This document shows, piece after piece, positions 1-8,380 of a DNA stretch of 64,000 nucleotides. The position numbers and the translations under genes were made by a program. The notes under the pieces were generated by a model that ran no database searches, was not told where the DNA came from, and saw only the letters and a list, made by a program, of their open reading frames with translations. The DNA is from Actinophytocola sp044466355 (lineage in GTDB: Bacteria > Actinomycetota > Actinomycetes > Mycobacteriales > Pseudonocardiaceae), in NCBI RefSeq assembly GCF_044466355.1, contig NZ_JBITMQ010000010.1, positions 124,001 to 188,000 of the forward strand, written 5' to 3'. Every line of letters begins with the position of its first letter. Position 1 is the first letter of the stretch.

Positions 1-92
1 CGGGCACGGTGACGAGGCCGGTCCCGCTGGAGGTGGTCCCGGTCTACTGCCGCGCGGACGCGTGGCCCGGCCGCGCGGCGCTGTTCAGCTGA
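1..92 (+). CDS. C-terminal end of a probable glycoside hydrolase (partial)
   Basis: Only the last 30 codons lie in the window; the reading frame begins at base 3 and ends with TGA at 90-92. The readable tail ends VPVYCRADAWPGRAALFS. This recalls the extreme C-terminus of actinobacterial GH31-type alpha-glucosidases/xylosidases, where a Pro-Leu-x-x-(I/V)-Pro-Val strand closes the last beta-domain. The family call is from memory on a very short stretch and is weak; that a gene ends here is better supported, by codon bias and by the tail-to-tail junction. Its last 8 bases overlap the convergent SnoaL-like gene. Confidence 0.4.
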   Translation, partial: GTVTRPVPLEVVPVYCRADAWPGRAALFS

Positions 93-528
93 GGTCGGCG
101 TTGCCGTCGACGACCTTGAGGTGGTACACGAACCGGTCGATGCGCCACCCGTCGTCGCCGCGGCGGACGCCGATGTCATAGCTGCCGACGAACGTGCGCG
201 TGCGTCCGTTGGTGGCGGACTCCTTCGAGTGGACGGCGATCGCGTCGGCGTGCACGCCCGCGCGGTCGCCGTCGAGGGTGATCAGCTGGTTGCCCGCCTG
301 GTGGTGCACGCTGTCCAGATCGGACAGGCCGTCCCGCCAGCCGTCCGCGATGGTCCGTGCCGCCACGGTCGCGGCCGGCTCGCCGAAGCCGCCGTCGAAG
401 TGGACCTCCGCCGCGAACACCTCGGTCACGAGGTCGTCCCACCGTGCCTGGTCGGTGTAGACGAACAGCTTCGTCACCACCTCGCCGACGTCGGCTCTGT
501 CGATCAACTCCGCGATGCGGTCGGTCAT
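85..528 (-). CDS. SnoaL-like / NTF2-fold nuclear transport factor 2 family protein
   Basis: A 147-residue protein with the SnoaL-like cone fold pattern: N-terminal helix (IAELIDRADVGEVVTKLF), the W-D-D-L element at about residue 28, a central strand region and a C-terminal run DDGWRIDRFVYHLKVVDGN. The family includes small polyketide cyclases, ketosteroid-isomerase-like enzymes and many proteins of unknown activity, so no substrate is assigned. An ATG 16 codons upstream is open, but the start at 528 is preferred because a purine-rich GGAAAGCAGGGGG stretch precedes it and similarity to the fold begins there. It stands alone and overlaps the upstream convergent gene by 8 bases. Confidence 0.8.
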   Translation of the reverse strand: MTDRIAELIDRADVGEVVTKLFVYTDQARWDDLVTEVFAAEVHFDGGFGEPAATVAARTIADGWRDGLSDLDSVHHQAGNQLITLDGDRAGVHADAIAVHSKESATNGRTRTFVGSYDIGVRRGDDGWRIDRFVYHLKVVDGNADLS

Positions 529-614
529 GCCCGCCCCCTGCTTTCCGCTGGCCGAATCGGCGGGAACGTAACACATCCGCCCGGGAAGTCGGCGAGTAGT
601 GGATCAACCGCGGG

Positions 615-1901
615 TCAGGTGAAGTAGCGCAGCCAGACGTACACCCACGCCAACGCCGTCGTGAGCAGCGTGACCACGATGCCGTACCGGGTGAACTGCC
701 AGAACGAGATGCGGTGACCCGACCGTGCGGCGATGCCGATCGCGACCACGTTCGCGCTCGCGGCCACCGCCGTGCCGTTGCCGCCGAAGTCGGCGCCCAG
801 CGCGAACGCCCACCACAGCGCCTGGCCCGTGCCCGCGTCCGGCGCCTCCGCGACCATGCCCTCGACGACCGGGCTCATCGTCGCCACGTACGGGATGTTG
901 TCGAAGAACGCGCCCAGCGCGCTGGACCCGAACAGCAGCGCGGTGGCGGCGAGGAAGTAGTTGTCGGCGAACCCCTGCACGGCCCAGGTGCCGATGGTCT
1001 CGATGACGCCGGTGTGGACCAGGCCGGCGACCATCACGAACAGGCCCATGAAGAACACCAGCGTGCGCCACTCGACCTCGCGCAGCACGTCGCCGACGTC
1101 GGCCCCGGTGACCATGAGCATGAGGCCCGCGCCGACCATCGCGACGATCGCCGGGTCCAGGTGCAGCACGGTGTGCATGCTGAACCCGGCGACGACGACC
1201 ACGAACACGGCCATGCAGCGGCGCAGCATCGCGGGGTCGGTGATGGCACGGCGTTCCTGCAACGCCATCACCGAGGCGACGTGCTCGGGGTGGTACCGGA
1301 ACGACGACCGGAACAGCACCCTGGTGAACAGCACGAACAGGGCGAACACGACCACCACGACGGGTGCCATGTGCACCAGGAAGTCGGTGAAGGTCAGGCC
1401 GGCGCGGCTGCCGATGATGATGTTGGGTGGGTCGCCGATGAGCGTGGCCGCGCCACCGATGTTGGACGCCAGCACCTCCGCGATCAGGTAGGGCTGGGCC
1501 GGGATGCGCAGCCGGTTGCACACCACGATCGTGACCGGCGCGACGAGCATGATGGTCGTGACGTTGTCCAGCACCGGCGACGCGATGGCGGTGATCCCCA
1601 TCAGCATCACCATCAGCCGGTACGGCCGGCCCCTGGCCTTCTTCGCCGCCCAGATGGCGAGGTAGTCGAAGATGCCGGTCTGCTTGACGATCCCGACGAT
1701 GATCATCATGCCGAACAGCAGGAAGATGACGTTCCAGTCGATGCCCGCGTGTTCGGAGAAGAACACCTCGTTGCCGGGCACGAGCCGCAGCACGGCCATC
1801 AGCGCCGAGGCGACCAGCACCACCTTGACCTTGTCGGCCTTCTCCGTCGCTATGAAGAAGAACGCCACGACGAAGACCGCGAGGGCGAGGACCGCGGTCA
1901 C
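615..1901 (-). CDS. ArsB/NhaD-family (SLC13-like) integral membrane ion transporter
   Basis: A 428-residue polytopic membrane protein with about 10-12 hydrophobic segments. Signature pieces of the ion-transporter superfamily are visible: SPVLDNVTTIMLVAPVTIV, the GDPPNIIIGS loop after the first half, and the inverted-repeat counterpart FFDNIPYVATMSPVV plus GGNGTAVAASANVV in the second half. Families with these loops move Na+/H+, arsenite or dicarboxylates; the substrate cannot be read here. The frame is open to an ATG at 2000, but 1901 (GTG) is preferred because it overlaps the stop of a short upstream reading frame that has a strong ribosome site, and because homologues begin near VTAVLALAVF. 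A CBS-domain gene lies upstream on the same strand and may sense energy state for it, though a hairpin separates them. Confidence 0.85.
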   Translation of the reverse strand: MTAVLALAVFVVAFFFIATEKADKVKVVLVASALMAVLRLVPGNEVFFSEHAGIDWNVIFLLFGMMIIVGIVKQTGIFDYLAIWAAKKARGRPYRLMVMLMGITAIASPVLDNVTTIMLVAPVTIVVCNRLRIPAQPYLIAEVLASNIGGAATLIGDPPNIIIGSRAGLTFTDFLVHMAPVVVVVFALFVLFTRVLFRSSFRYHPEHVASVMALQERRAITDPAMLRRCMAVFVVVVAGFSMHTVLHLDPAIVAMVGAGLMLMVTGADVGDVLREVEWRTLVFFMGLFVMVAGLVHTGVIETIGTWAVQGFADNYFLAATALLFGSSALGAFFDNIPYVATMSPVVEGMVAEAPDAGTGQALWWAFALGADFGGNGTAVAASANVVAIGIAARSGHRISFWQFTRYGIVVTLLTTALAWVYVWLRYFT

Positions 1902-1969
1902 CGGCCACGTCCCGGCGGTCCGGCGTGGCCGGTGACGGCGGTACTGCTGACTGTGATGAGCGGGCGCAC
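1898..1969 (-). CDS. Possible 23-codon leader peptide coupled to the transporter
   Basis: A short frame starts with GTG at 1969, eight bases after a GGAGG at 1978-1982, and ends with TGA at 1898-1900. That stop overlaps the GTG start of the transporter (GTGA). The peptide would begin VRPLITVSSTAVTGHAG. The strong ribosome site serves this short frame and not the transporter, which has no Shine-Dalgarno sequence of its own. Translational coupling or attenuation is an inference; the overlap and the ribosome site are seen. An N-terminal extension of the transporter from 2000 is the alternative. Confidence 0.35.
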   Translation of the reverse strand: MRPLITVSSTAVTGHAGPPGRGR

Positions 1970-2002
1970 GGGAAGGACCTCCGAGACATGGGCAGGCCAC
2001 GG

Positions 2003-2030
2003 CACGCCCGGTCGGCGGCGACCGGGCGTG
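2003..2030 (-). terminator. 11-bp perfect hairpin between the CBS gene and the transporter
   Basis: Arms CACGCCCGGTC (2003-2013) and GACCGGGCGTG (2020-2030) are exact complements around a 6-base loop. It lies 29 bases past the CBS gene stop, where a terminator or partial terminator would be expected, and directly upstream of the transporter leader region. No U-tract follows, which is usual in actinomycetes. Confidence 0.5.
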
Positions 2031-2058
2031 GGGTGTGGGTGGCTGGGCGGTGGGCCCG

Positions 2059-2607
2059 TCAGTCGGGCGTGCCGAACACCGCGAGGCTGGTGATCAACCG
2101 TTCCAGGGTGACCGCGCCGACCAGCACGCCGTCGCCGTCGACGACCGCGACGAGCGGGCTGTGCTGGCGGGCCATGAGCGCCGCGACCTCCAGCAGGGTG
2201 GCGTCGGCGAGCACCTTCACCGGCTTCACGAACCGGTCGGGGGCGCAGTCGCGCACGGTCAGGTCACCCAGCTCCAGCCAGAACCGGTCCGCGTGCTCCT
2301 CGTCGACGGCACGGGCGAGCGCCGGATCGTCCTGGTAGGACTCCGGCACGGCGAGGCGCAGCACCTGGGAGCCCGGCAGCACCAGCCTGGGCCGGGACCG
2401 CTCGTCGACGACGACGAGACCGGGCAGGCGGCTGACCGCCATCACCTGGACCGCCTTCGTGACCGGGTCGTCCAGGGTGACCGTCGGTACGCCGATCGCG
2501 ATGTCACTCGCCCGCATGGCACCAACCTGTTCGACGTGGTGGAGACGGTGTTCGTCGACGGCCGCGGCGTGGGCGGTGTCCGTCGGCTGGTCGGCAACGT
2601 CGGTCAC
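2059..2607 (-). CDS. CBS-domain pair protein
   Basis: A 182-residue protein consisting of two CBS motifs. The first begins near MRASDIAIGVPTVTLDDPV (residue 31 on) and contains VMAVSRLPGLVVVDE; the second begins at TVRDCAPDRFVKPVKVL and contains HSPLVAVVDGDGVLVGAVT. Tandem CBS pairs bind adenosine ligands and act as regulatory modules. The start at GTG 2607 is chosen because GAGGAGG stands five bases upstream; the internal ATG at 2517 has no comparable site, so the protein may carry a 30-residue extension. It lies upstream of the ArsB/NhaD-type transporter on the same strand, consistent with a control partner, and is divergent from a sensor kinase across 123 bases. Confidence 0.8.
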   Translation of the reverse strand: MTDVADQPTDTAHAAAVDEHRLHHVEQVGAMRASDIAIGVPTVTLDDPVTKAVQVMAVSRLPGLVVVDERSRPRLVLPGSQVLRLAVPESYQDDPALARAVDEEHADRFWLELGDLTVRDCAPDRFVKPVKVLADATLLEVAALMARQHSPLVAVVDGDGVLVGAVTLERLITSLAVFGTPD

Positions 2608-2730
2608 CTCGTCCTCCTCGGTGTCGCGCTCGGTGTCGCGGTCCGTCGGTGTCGAGTCTGTCCGGCGCCTGCCGCCGTGACCATCGGGTGCGCCACCCAT
2701 TTCCGGCCGGGAGCGGCATGTACGCCCGAG

Positions 2731-3738
2731 ATGGGTGTCACCCCGGATGGACAGGACGCGCCGCCGGGGGCAGCCTGGGACATCGTGTCCCTGTTCTGGC
2801 GGATCTTCCTGCTCAACGCCGTCGTGCTGCTCGCGGCCACGATGCTGCTGGTGCTCGGGCCGGTCACCGTCTCCACGCCCGTGCTCGCGACCGAGGCGGT
2901 GATCCTGGCGGGCGGGCTCGCGGCGATGCTGGTCGCCAACGCGGTGCTGCTGCGGATCGGGCTGGCCCCGCTCGACCGCCTCACCCGCGCCATGACCACG
3001 ACCGACCTGCTGCGCCCCGGCCCACGGCCCGCGGTCGCCGGGCACGGTGGGATCGCCGAGCTGATCACGGCGTTCAACAGCATGCTGGACCGGCTGGAGA
3101 CCGAACGCGGCCACAGCGCCGCGCGGGCCCTGTCCGCGCAGGAGGACGAACGCCGCCGCATCGCCCAGGAGCTGCACGACGAGGTCGGTCAGACGCTGAC
3201 GGCGGTGCTGCTCGAACTGAAGCGGGTCGCCGACCACGCACCGCAGCCCGTGCGCGACGAGGTGCTGCAGGTGCAGGAGACCACCAGGGGCAGCCTGGAC
3301 GAGATCCGGCGCATCGCGCGGCGGCTGCGTCCCGGGGTGCTGGAGGAGCTGGGCCTCACCAGCGCGCTCACCTCGTTGACCACCGAGATCGCCGACCACA
3401 GCGGGCTGTCCGTGCGCAGGCGGTTCGACCCCGACCTGCCCGACCTCGGTGACGAGGCCGAGCTGGTGCTCTACCGCGTCGCCCAGGAGGCCATCACCAA
3501 CACCGCCCGCCACGCCGGCGCGCGGCACCTCGAACTCGCGCTCCTCCGCACCCCGTCCGGGGTGGACCTGCGGATCCGCGACGACGGCCGTGGCCTGCAC
3601 GGCACCACCGAGGGCGCGGGCATCCTGGGCATGCGGGAACGCGCCCTGCTCATCGGCGCCGAGGTGCGCCTCGGCCCCGGTCCGGCGGGCGGCACCGAGG
3701 TCCGGCTGAGCGTGCCGCACCACGACGGGAGCCGCTGA
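2731..3738 (+). CDS. Sensor histidine kinase, NarL-type TCS (HAMP, HisKA_3, HATPase)
   Basis: A 335-residue membrane kinase with two hydrophobic segments near the N-terminus (LFWRIFLLNAVVLLAATMLL and VILAGGLAAMLVANAVLL), a HAMP-like linker beginning APLDRLTRAM, then the HisKA_3 dimerisation domain. The phospho-acceptor is His149 in RRIAQELHDEVGQT. The ATPase domain shows the N-box EAITNTARHAGA and the G-box IRDDGRGL. Very little extracytoplasmic sequence exists between the two segments, so it may sense within the membrane. ATG 2731 is used; GTG 2785 is a possible later start. The next gene, one base downstream, is the cognate regulator. Confidence 0.88.
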   Translation: MGVTPDGQDAPPGAAWDIVSLFWRIFLLNAVVLLAATMLLVLGPVTVSTPVLATEAVILAGGLAAMLVANAVLLRIGLAPLDRLTRAMTTTDLLRPGPRPAVAGHGGIAELITAFNSMLDRLETERGHSAARALSAQEDERRRIAQELHDEVGQTLTAVLLELKRVADHAPQPVRDEVLQVQETTRGSLDEIRRIARRLRPGVLEELGLTSALTSLTTEIADHSGLSVRRRFDPDLPDLGDEAELVLYRVAQEAITNTARHAGARHLELALLRTPSGVDLRIRDDGRGLHGTTEGAGILGMRERALLIGAEVRLGPGPAGGTEVRLSVPHHDGSR

Positions 3739-3739
3739 C

Positions 3740-4393
3740 ATGTCGCCGATCACCCGGGTGCTGCTGGCCGACGACCACGCGCTGGTGCGCCGCGGCGTCC
3801 GCCTCATCCTCGACGGCGAGCCCGACCTGACGGTCGTCGCCGAGGCCGGGGACGGCGCGGAGGCGATCGAGAAGGCCCGTGCCGAGCGGCCCGACCTGGC
3901 GATCCTCGACATCGCCATGCCCAGGATGACCGGCCTGCAGGCAGCGCGGGAGCTGTCGCGGCTCCAGCCGGACCTGCGGATCCTCATCCTGACGATGTAC
4001 GACAACGAGCAGTTCTTCTTCGAGGCGCTCAAGGCCGGGGCGTCCGGGTACGTGCTCAAGTCCGTCGCCGACCGGGACCTCCTGGAAGCCTGCCGGGCGG
4101 CCATGCGCGGCGAACCGTTCCTCTACCCCGGCGCGGTCACCGCCCTCATCCGCGACTACCTCGCGCGCGCCCGCGACGGCGCCGACCTCCCGGCCAAGGC
4201 GATCACCGACCGGGAGGAGGAGATCCTCAAGCTCGTCGCCGAGGGCCACTCGTCCAGGGAGATCGCGGACCTGCTGGTGATCAGCGTCAAGACCGTCGAG
4301 CGGCACCGCGCGAACCTGTTGGCCAAGCTCGGGCTCAAGGACCGGCTGGCACTCACCCGCTACGCGATCCGCGCCGGCCTCATCGAACCGTGA
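3740..4393 (+). CDS. NarL/FixJ-family response regulator
   Basis: A 217-residue regulator: receiver domain (residues 5-120) with acidic pair Asp11-Asp12, phospho-acceptor Asp57 in DLAILDIAMP, and Lys in SGYVLKS; then a LuxR-type helix-turn-helix starting at ITDREEEILKLVAEGHSSRE and KTVERHRANLLAKLGL. It follows the sensor kinase with one base between them, so the two form one operon. It ends two bases before the stop of the convergent XRE-cupin gene, leaving no room for a terminator. The targets are not visible; the divergent CBS/transporter genes are a candidate. Confidence 0.93.
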   Translation: MSPITRVLLADDHALVRRGVRLILDGEPDLTVVAEAGDGAEAIEKARAERPDLAILDIAMPRMTGLQAARELSRLQPDLRILILTMYDNEQFFFEALKAGASGYVLKSVADRDLLEACRAAMRGEPFLYPGAVTALIRDYLARARDGADLPAKAITDREEEILKLVAEGHSSREIADLLVISVKTVERHRANLLAKLGLKDRLALTRYAIRAGLIEP

Positions 4394-4395
4394 GA

Positions 4396-4974
4396 TCACC
4401 TGGCGCGCGGCCGGACGTGGACGCGTTCGCCGTGGAGACCGAAGAGGATCAGCAACTCGACCGCACGGCCGTCGGCGGAACCCAGCCAGTGCGGCCGCGT
4501 GGTGTCGAACTCCGCGGCCTCACCGGCCGGGAGGACCACGTCCTGGTCGCCTGCCACGAGCCGTAACCGTCCATTGAGGACGTAGAGCCACTCGTAGCCG
4601 CTGTGGGTCTGCGGGGTGGGTTCCGCCGGCGCGTCGCGGCTCGGGATCAGCATCTTGTACGCCTGCACACCGCCGGGCCGCCGCGAAAGCGGGATGAACG
4701 TCATGCCGTGGCGGTGGATCGGGCGCAGGTGGACCCGTGGGTCGCCGACGCGTGGCGCGCCGACGAGGTCGTCGAGCGGCACGTCGTAGACGGTGGCCAG
4801 CGGCAGCAGCAGCTCCAGGTTCGGTCGCCGCCCGCCGCTTTCCAGCCGGGACAGGGTGCTCTCGGAAATCCCGGTCTCCTCGGCGACCGCGGCCAGGGTG
4901 ACACCGCGCTGCCGCCGTATCGCCCGCAGCCTCGGTCCCACCTCGTCCAGCACGCCCTCGATCTCCGCACGCAT
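4396..4974 (-). CDS. XRE-family transcriptional regulator with C-terminal cupin
   Basis: A 192-residue regulator. Residues about 12-66 form a Cro/C1-type helix-turn-helix (LRAIRRQRGVTLAAVAEET, SESTLSRLESGGRRPNLELL). The C-terminal half is a small cupin barrel (HSGYEWLYVLNGRLRLVAG, then LPAGEAAEFDTTRPHWLGS) that could bind a small ligand. This architecture is common among local regulators that control a divergent neighbour. The start at 4974 fits the domain boundary; an ATG 13 codons upstream would run across the palindromic operator candidate. The divergent neighbour is a methyltransferase gene, and the 68-base spacer holds a perfect dyad. Confidence 0.9.
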   Translation of the reverse strand: MRAEIEGVLDEVGPRLRAIRRQRGVTLAAVAEETGISESTLSRLESGGRRPNLELLLPLATVYDVPLDDLVGAPRVGDPRVHLRPIHRHGMTFIPLSRRPGGVQAYKMLIPSRDAPAEPTPQTHSGYEWLYVLNGRLRLVAGDQDVVLPAGEAAEFDTTRPHWLGSADGRAVELLILFGLHGERVHVRPRAR

Positions 4975-4984
4975 GCCGCCCAGT

Positions 4985-5001
4985 CTTGCCGATCCGGCAA
5001 G
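4985..5001. promoter_or_regulatory. Probable XRE operator: dyad CTTGCCG-ATC-CGGCAAG
   Basis: A perfect 7-bp inverted repeat with a 3-base spacer lies in the divergent spacer between the XRE-cupin regulator (start 4974) and the methyltransferase (start 5043). It is 11 bases from the regulator start, where binding would block its expression, and 42 bases from the other start. The dyad is seen; its recognition by this regulator is inferred from position. Confidence 0.55.
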
Positions 5002-5042
5002 TTCGCGTGCCATCCCGGACAGCCACGGTGATCGTGGTCGGT

Positions 5043-5654
5043 GTGAGCAACGAACAGACCCGTTTCTGGGACGAGCAGTACCGGCTCCCCCGGCCCACCC
5101 GGGTGAACGCGCGACTGGCCGAGATCGTCGCGGACCTGCCGCCGGGCACCGCGCTCGACCTGGGCTGCGGAGGCGGCGGGGACGCGCTCTGGCTCGCCGG
5201 TCGCGGCTGGCGGGTCACGGCGGTGGACATCTCCGCCAACGCCGTGCGCCGCCTGGCCGAGACCGCTGGCGCGCGCGGCCTGCCCGTGACCGCCGCCCGT
5301 GTCGACCTGGGCACGGACTTCCCCGACGGCACCTTCGACCTGGTGTCCGCGCAGTACTTCCACACTCCGTTCGCACTGGCGCGGGCCGAGGTGCTGCGTT
5401 CCGCCGCGCACGCGTTGCGGCCCGGTGGGCGGCTCGTGGTGGTCGACCACGGCTCGACGGCGCCGTGGTCGTGGAACCAGGACCCGGACGTCCACTACCC
5501 GACGCCGGACGAGGTGTACGCCGAACTGGCCCTGGACCCGGCCGGGTGGCGGGTGGCACGGGCGGACATGCCCGGCAGGCAGGCGACGGGCCCGGGTGAA
5601 CAGCGGGCGACGGTCGTCGACAACGTGCTGGTCGTCCGGCGTTCGGTGCCGTGA
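5043..5654 (+). CDS. Class I SAM-dependent methyltransferase
   Basis: A 203-residue Rossmann-fold methyltransferase. SAM-binding motif I is LDLGCGGGGDALWLAGRG (about residues 38-55), with the acidic motif II at VTAVDIS and motif IV-like FDLVSAQYF. The N-terminal segment RFWDEQYRLPRPTRVNARLAE resembles the TehB/thiopurine-methyltransferase-like group. GTG 5043 is chosen as the family-like start; GTG 5028 is possible. The DinB gene begins inside its stop codon (GTGA), so the two are cotranslated. The divergent XRE-cupin gene and the dyad between them suggest local repression. Confidence 0.85.
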   Translation: MSNEQTRFWDEQYRLPRPTRVNARLAEIVADLPPGTALDLGCGGGGDALWLAGRGWRVTAVDISANAVRRLAETAGARGLPVTAARVDLGTDFPDGTFDLVSAQYFHTPFALARAEVLRSAAHALRPGGRLVVVDHGSTAPWSWNQDPDVHYPTPDEVYAELALDPAGWRVARADMPGRQATGPGEQRATVVDNVLVVRRSVP

Positions 5655-6181
5655 TGGGCCGACGGGACGCGGGCCCGCCGCGGACGGGGACCGCGGAGAA
5701 GGACGTACTGGTGGGCTTTCTCGACTACCTGCGCGCGGCGGTCGTCGCCAAGGCGGACGGGGTGCCCGAACCCCGGGTCCGCACGGCCGGGGTGCCGTCG
5801 GGCACGAACCTGCTGGGCCTCGTCAAGCACCTCACGCACGTGGAACGCCACTGGCTGCTCGGCGAGCGGGTCACCGACTGGCAGGCCACCTTCCACCCCG
5901 GCCCGGACGAGAGCGCGGCGGAGATCGTCGCCGCCTACCGGACCACGACGGCACGCGCCAACGAGGTGGTCGCCGCGTGCCCCGACCTCGCCGCGCCGGG
6001 TCCCCGCCCGGGCGGCCGGCGCGGCCCGGCGCCCGCCCTGCGGTGGACCCTCACCCACATGATCGAGGAGACCGCCCGGCACGCGGGCCACGCCGACATC
6101 CTGCGCGAGCTCGTCGACGGCACCACCGGCCGCGCAGCGGTGCCGGCCGGGACCGGTCCCCGGCCGGCACCTCTATCGTGA
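5651..6181 (+). CDS. DinB/DUF664 family protein (probable mycothiol-dependent enzyme)
   Basis: A 176-residue four-helix-bundle protein of the DinB superfamily. Histidines in the usual metal-ligand places are seen: LVKHLTHVERHW in helix 2 and HMIEETARHAGHAD near the C-terminus, which supplies the HxxxH-like pair. In actinobacteria, DUF664 proteins are commonly mycothiol-dependent S-transferases or detoxification enzymes. Start is GTG 5651 or the adjacent ATG 5654, overlapping the methyltransferase stop. The coupling suggests a joint detoxification or small-molecule modification role; the substrate is unknown. Confidence 0.85.
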   Translation: MMGRRDAGPPRTGTAEKDVLVGFLDYLRAAVVAKADGVPEPRVRTAGVPSGTNLLGLVKHLTHVERHWLLGERVTDWQATFHPGPDESAAEIVAAYRTTTARANEVVAACPDLAAPGPRPGGRRGPAPALRWTLTHMIEETARHAGHADILRELVDGTTGRAAVPAGTGPRPAPLS

Positions 6182-6185
6182 CCGC

Positions 6186-8324
6186 GTGGCTACCACGGGG
6201 GCACGTCTCGCTACCTGGCGTGCCCGGCTGCCCGTTCTCGCCGTGGTCGTCGCGTGCGTCGCCGGTGTGATCGCCGCGGTGACCGGAGCGTCGAACCCGG
6301 TGTCGGCCGTGCAGTTCCTGCTGCCGGGCCACTGGGTCTACAACGACGCGCTCGGGTCGGTGCTCCACGTCGACGGGTCGACCGGCAACGTCGACGCGCG
6401 GGCCCAGGTCCCCGGCAGTCCCGGCGACCTGGTGGTGCAGGGCGACACCAGTGGTTACGTGGTGGGCAGCTCGCGGGTCACCGAGTTCGGCAAGTCCAGC
6501 CTGGAGGTCGTGGAGAGCCGCACGCCCGCCTCCCGGAGCAGGCCGGTCGGCGTCGAGACCGTGGGCGGCCCGTACCTCGTCTACCAGCTGGAAGGCAAGG
6601 TCGTGCGGCTCGGCGACGCCGCGCTGGCGGTGTCGCTCGGCGGTCCCGTCGGCACGCCGGTCGCCACCGAGGACGGCACGCTGTGGCTCCCGAGGACCAC
6701 CGCGGGGCTGCTCTGCAAGCTGACGGCCGGGACCAACTCGCCGTCCTGCCCGATCCCGTTGCCGAAGGGGCACGCGGGCGAGCTGACCGTGGTCGGCGAC
6801 CGGCTCGTGTTCGTCGACACCAGCACCGACACGCTGCACGCGGTCGGACCGGACAGGCTCGGCGAGGGCCGCGACCTCGGCGTGGACGTGTCCGAGAACG
6901 CGCGGCTGGCGTCCACGGACGTCGCCGGCCGGGTCGTGATCCTCGACGGCACCCGCATGCACCTGGTCGACACGGCCGAGGACCGGCCTGCCGAGCCGGT
7001 CGAGGTGACGCTGCCCGACGGCGAGTACGAGGGGCCGGTGTCCACCGGCAGCGTGGTCGCGGTCGTCGAGAAGAAGTCCGGCACGCTCACCACCTTCGAC
7101 AGCGACGGCACCCGCCGGGACACCAGGAAGCTCCCCGCCGAGAAGGACGATCCCCGCATCAGCCGCGGCGAGGACGACCGCATCTACGTCGACGGCGCCG
7201 AGGGCGAGCACGTGGTCGTGGTCGACAAGGACGGCGACCTGACCGACGTGCCGATCAGCGGTGCGAACACGGACGAGGACACCGACCGGGAGGCCACGCC
7301 CCGCGAGGGCCAGGACGAGGGCACGCCACCGGCCGAGCGCGAGGAGGAGACGTCGCCGCCCGCGACTCCCCCGGACTCGCGGCAGCAACGCCAACCCCCC
7401 GCGACGGACACCCGGCCGCCGCCCCCCGAGGAACCGCCACCGCCACCGCGGGTCCCGGCGACACCGCCGGGCGCGCCGACGGGCGTGACGGCGACCGCGG
7501 GCAACCAGGTCGCGACGGTCCGGTGGGGCCCGGCGCCGGCCAACCGCGCCCCCGTCACCGGCTACACGATCACCTGGGCGGGCGGCCGGACGACCGCCGG
7601 ACCGAACGCGCGCACCGTCGACGTCGGCAGCCTGACCAACGGCACCCGCTACGTGTTCACCGTGACCGCGGCCAACGCGGCAGGCACCGGCCCGGGCGCG
7701 TCGTCCAACGCGGTGACGCCGACGGCGCCGTTCCGCGCGGCGTCGGCGCCGAGGAACCTGACCGCGGACAACGACACGGGCGGCTCCACCGTGTCGGCGA
7801 GCTGGGCCGCGCCCGCCGACATGGGCACCGGCACGTTCGTGCACTACGCGGTCGAGGTCGTCGGCCTGCGGCAGACGACGGTGACCGGCACGTCGGTGTC
7901 GTTCGACGACATCCAGGTCGACCGGGAGGTCACGGTCAGGGTCACCACGGTCACCACCGATCCGGGCGGCCGCCAGGTCCCCGGCGGGACGGCGACGACC
8001 ATCACGGGTCAGCCCGACGGCGGCACCGCGCGCGTGGTGCTGAGCCAGGTGCCCGCACCCGCCACGGAATGCGGCGGACGGCAGGGCTGCGCGTGGATGC
8101 GCGTGGAGCTGTCCGGTTTCCCGCCGCGCACCGACATCTTCGTGGACCCGGACTCCACGGAAGAGGGCTACAGCAACGACGGCGCCACGCTGACCACCGA
8201 CGCGGCGGGCAACGCGGTCGGCAACCTGTTCCCGTACGCGAGTGTCGGCGAGACCGTGCACGTCAACGCGTACCTGGACGACACCCCTGTCCGCTCCAAC
8301 GACGTGCGCTGGGCAGGCAACTGA
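6186..8324 (+). CDS. Membrane-anchored surface protein with two fibronectin type III domains
   Basis: A 712-residue protein. An N-terminal hydrophobic helix (residues about 15-37, LPVLAVVVACVAGVIAAV) anchors or exports it. Residues about 45-360 form a repetitive beta-rich region resembling a propeller-like sensor. A proline/glutamate-rich linker follows (about 365-425), then two FN3 domains (about 428-515, APTGVTATAGNQVATVRWG; about 520-610, APRNLTADNDTGGSTVSAS) and a C-terminal beta domain with two cysteines. The start GTG 6186 is preceded by TATCGT at 6174-6179 with six bases between, the pattern of leaderless transcription in actinobacteria, so it probably has its own promoter despite being 4 bases past the DinB stop. 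Confidence 0.82.
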   Translation: MATTGARLATWRARLPVLAVVVACVAGVIAAVTGASNPVSAVQFLLPGHWVYNDALGSVLHVDGSTGNVDARAQVPGSPGDLVVQGDTSGYVVGSSRVTEFGKSSLEVVESRTPASRSRPVGVETVGGPYLVYQLEGKVVRLGDAALAVSLGGPVGTPVATEDGTLWLPRTTAGLLCKLTAGTNSPSCPIPLPKGHAGELTVVGDRLVFVDTSTDTLHAVGPDRLGEGRDLGVDVSENARLASTDVAGRVVILDGTRMHLVDTAEDRPAEPVEVTLPDGEYEGPVSTGSVVAVVEKKSGTLTTFDSDGTRRDTRKLPAEKDDPRISRGEDDRIYVDGAEGEHVVVVDKDGDLTDVPISGANTDEDTDREATPREGQDEGTPPAEREEETSPPATPPDSRQQRQPPATDTRPPPPEEPPPPPRVPATPPGAPTGVTATAGNQVATVRWGPAPANRAPVTGYTITWAGGRTTAGPNARTVDVGSLTNGTRYVFTVTAANAAGTGPGASSNAVTPTAPFRAASAPRNLTADNDTGGSTVSASWAAPADMGTGTFVHYAVEVVGLRQTTVTGTSVSFDDIQVDREVTVRVTTVTTDPGGRQVPGGTATTITGQPDGGTARVVLSQVPAPATECGGRQGCAWMRVELSGFPPRTDIFVDPDSTEEGYSNDGATLTTDAAGNAVGNLFPYASVGETVHVNAYLDDTPVRSNDVRWAGN

Positions 8325-8380
8325 CACCGCCCGAACCGGTAGGTTCACCGCCACCGCAGACCGTCAGCACTGGGGGTTCG

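Noticed and set aside
2608..4104. Long reverse frame running through the first sensor kinase and response regulator
   Set aside because: Only its last 182 codons (the CBS protein) have coding character; the rest is a shadow of the two-component genes.
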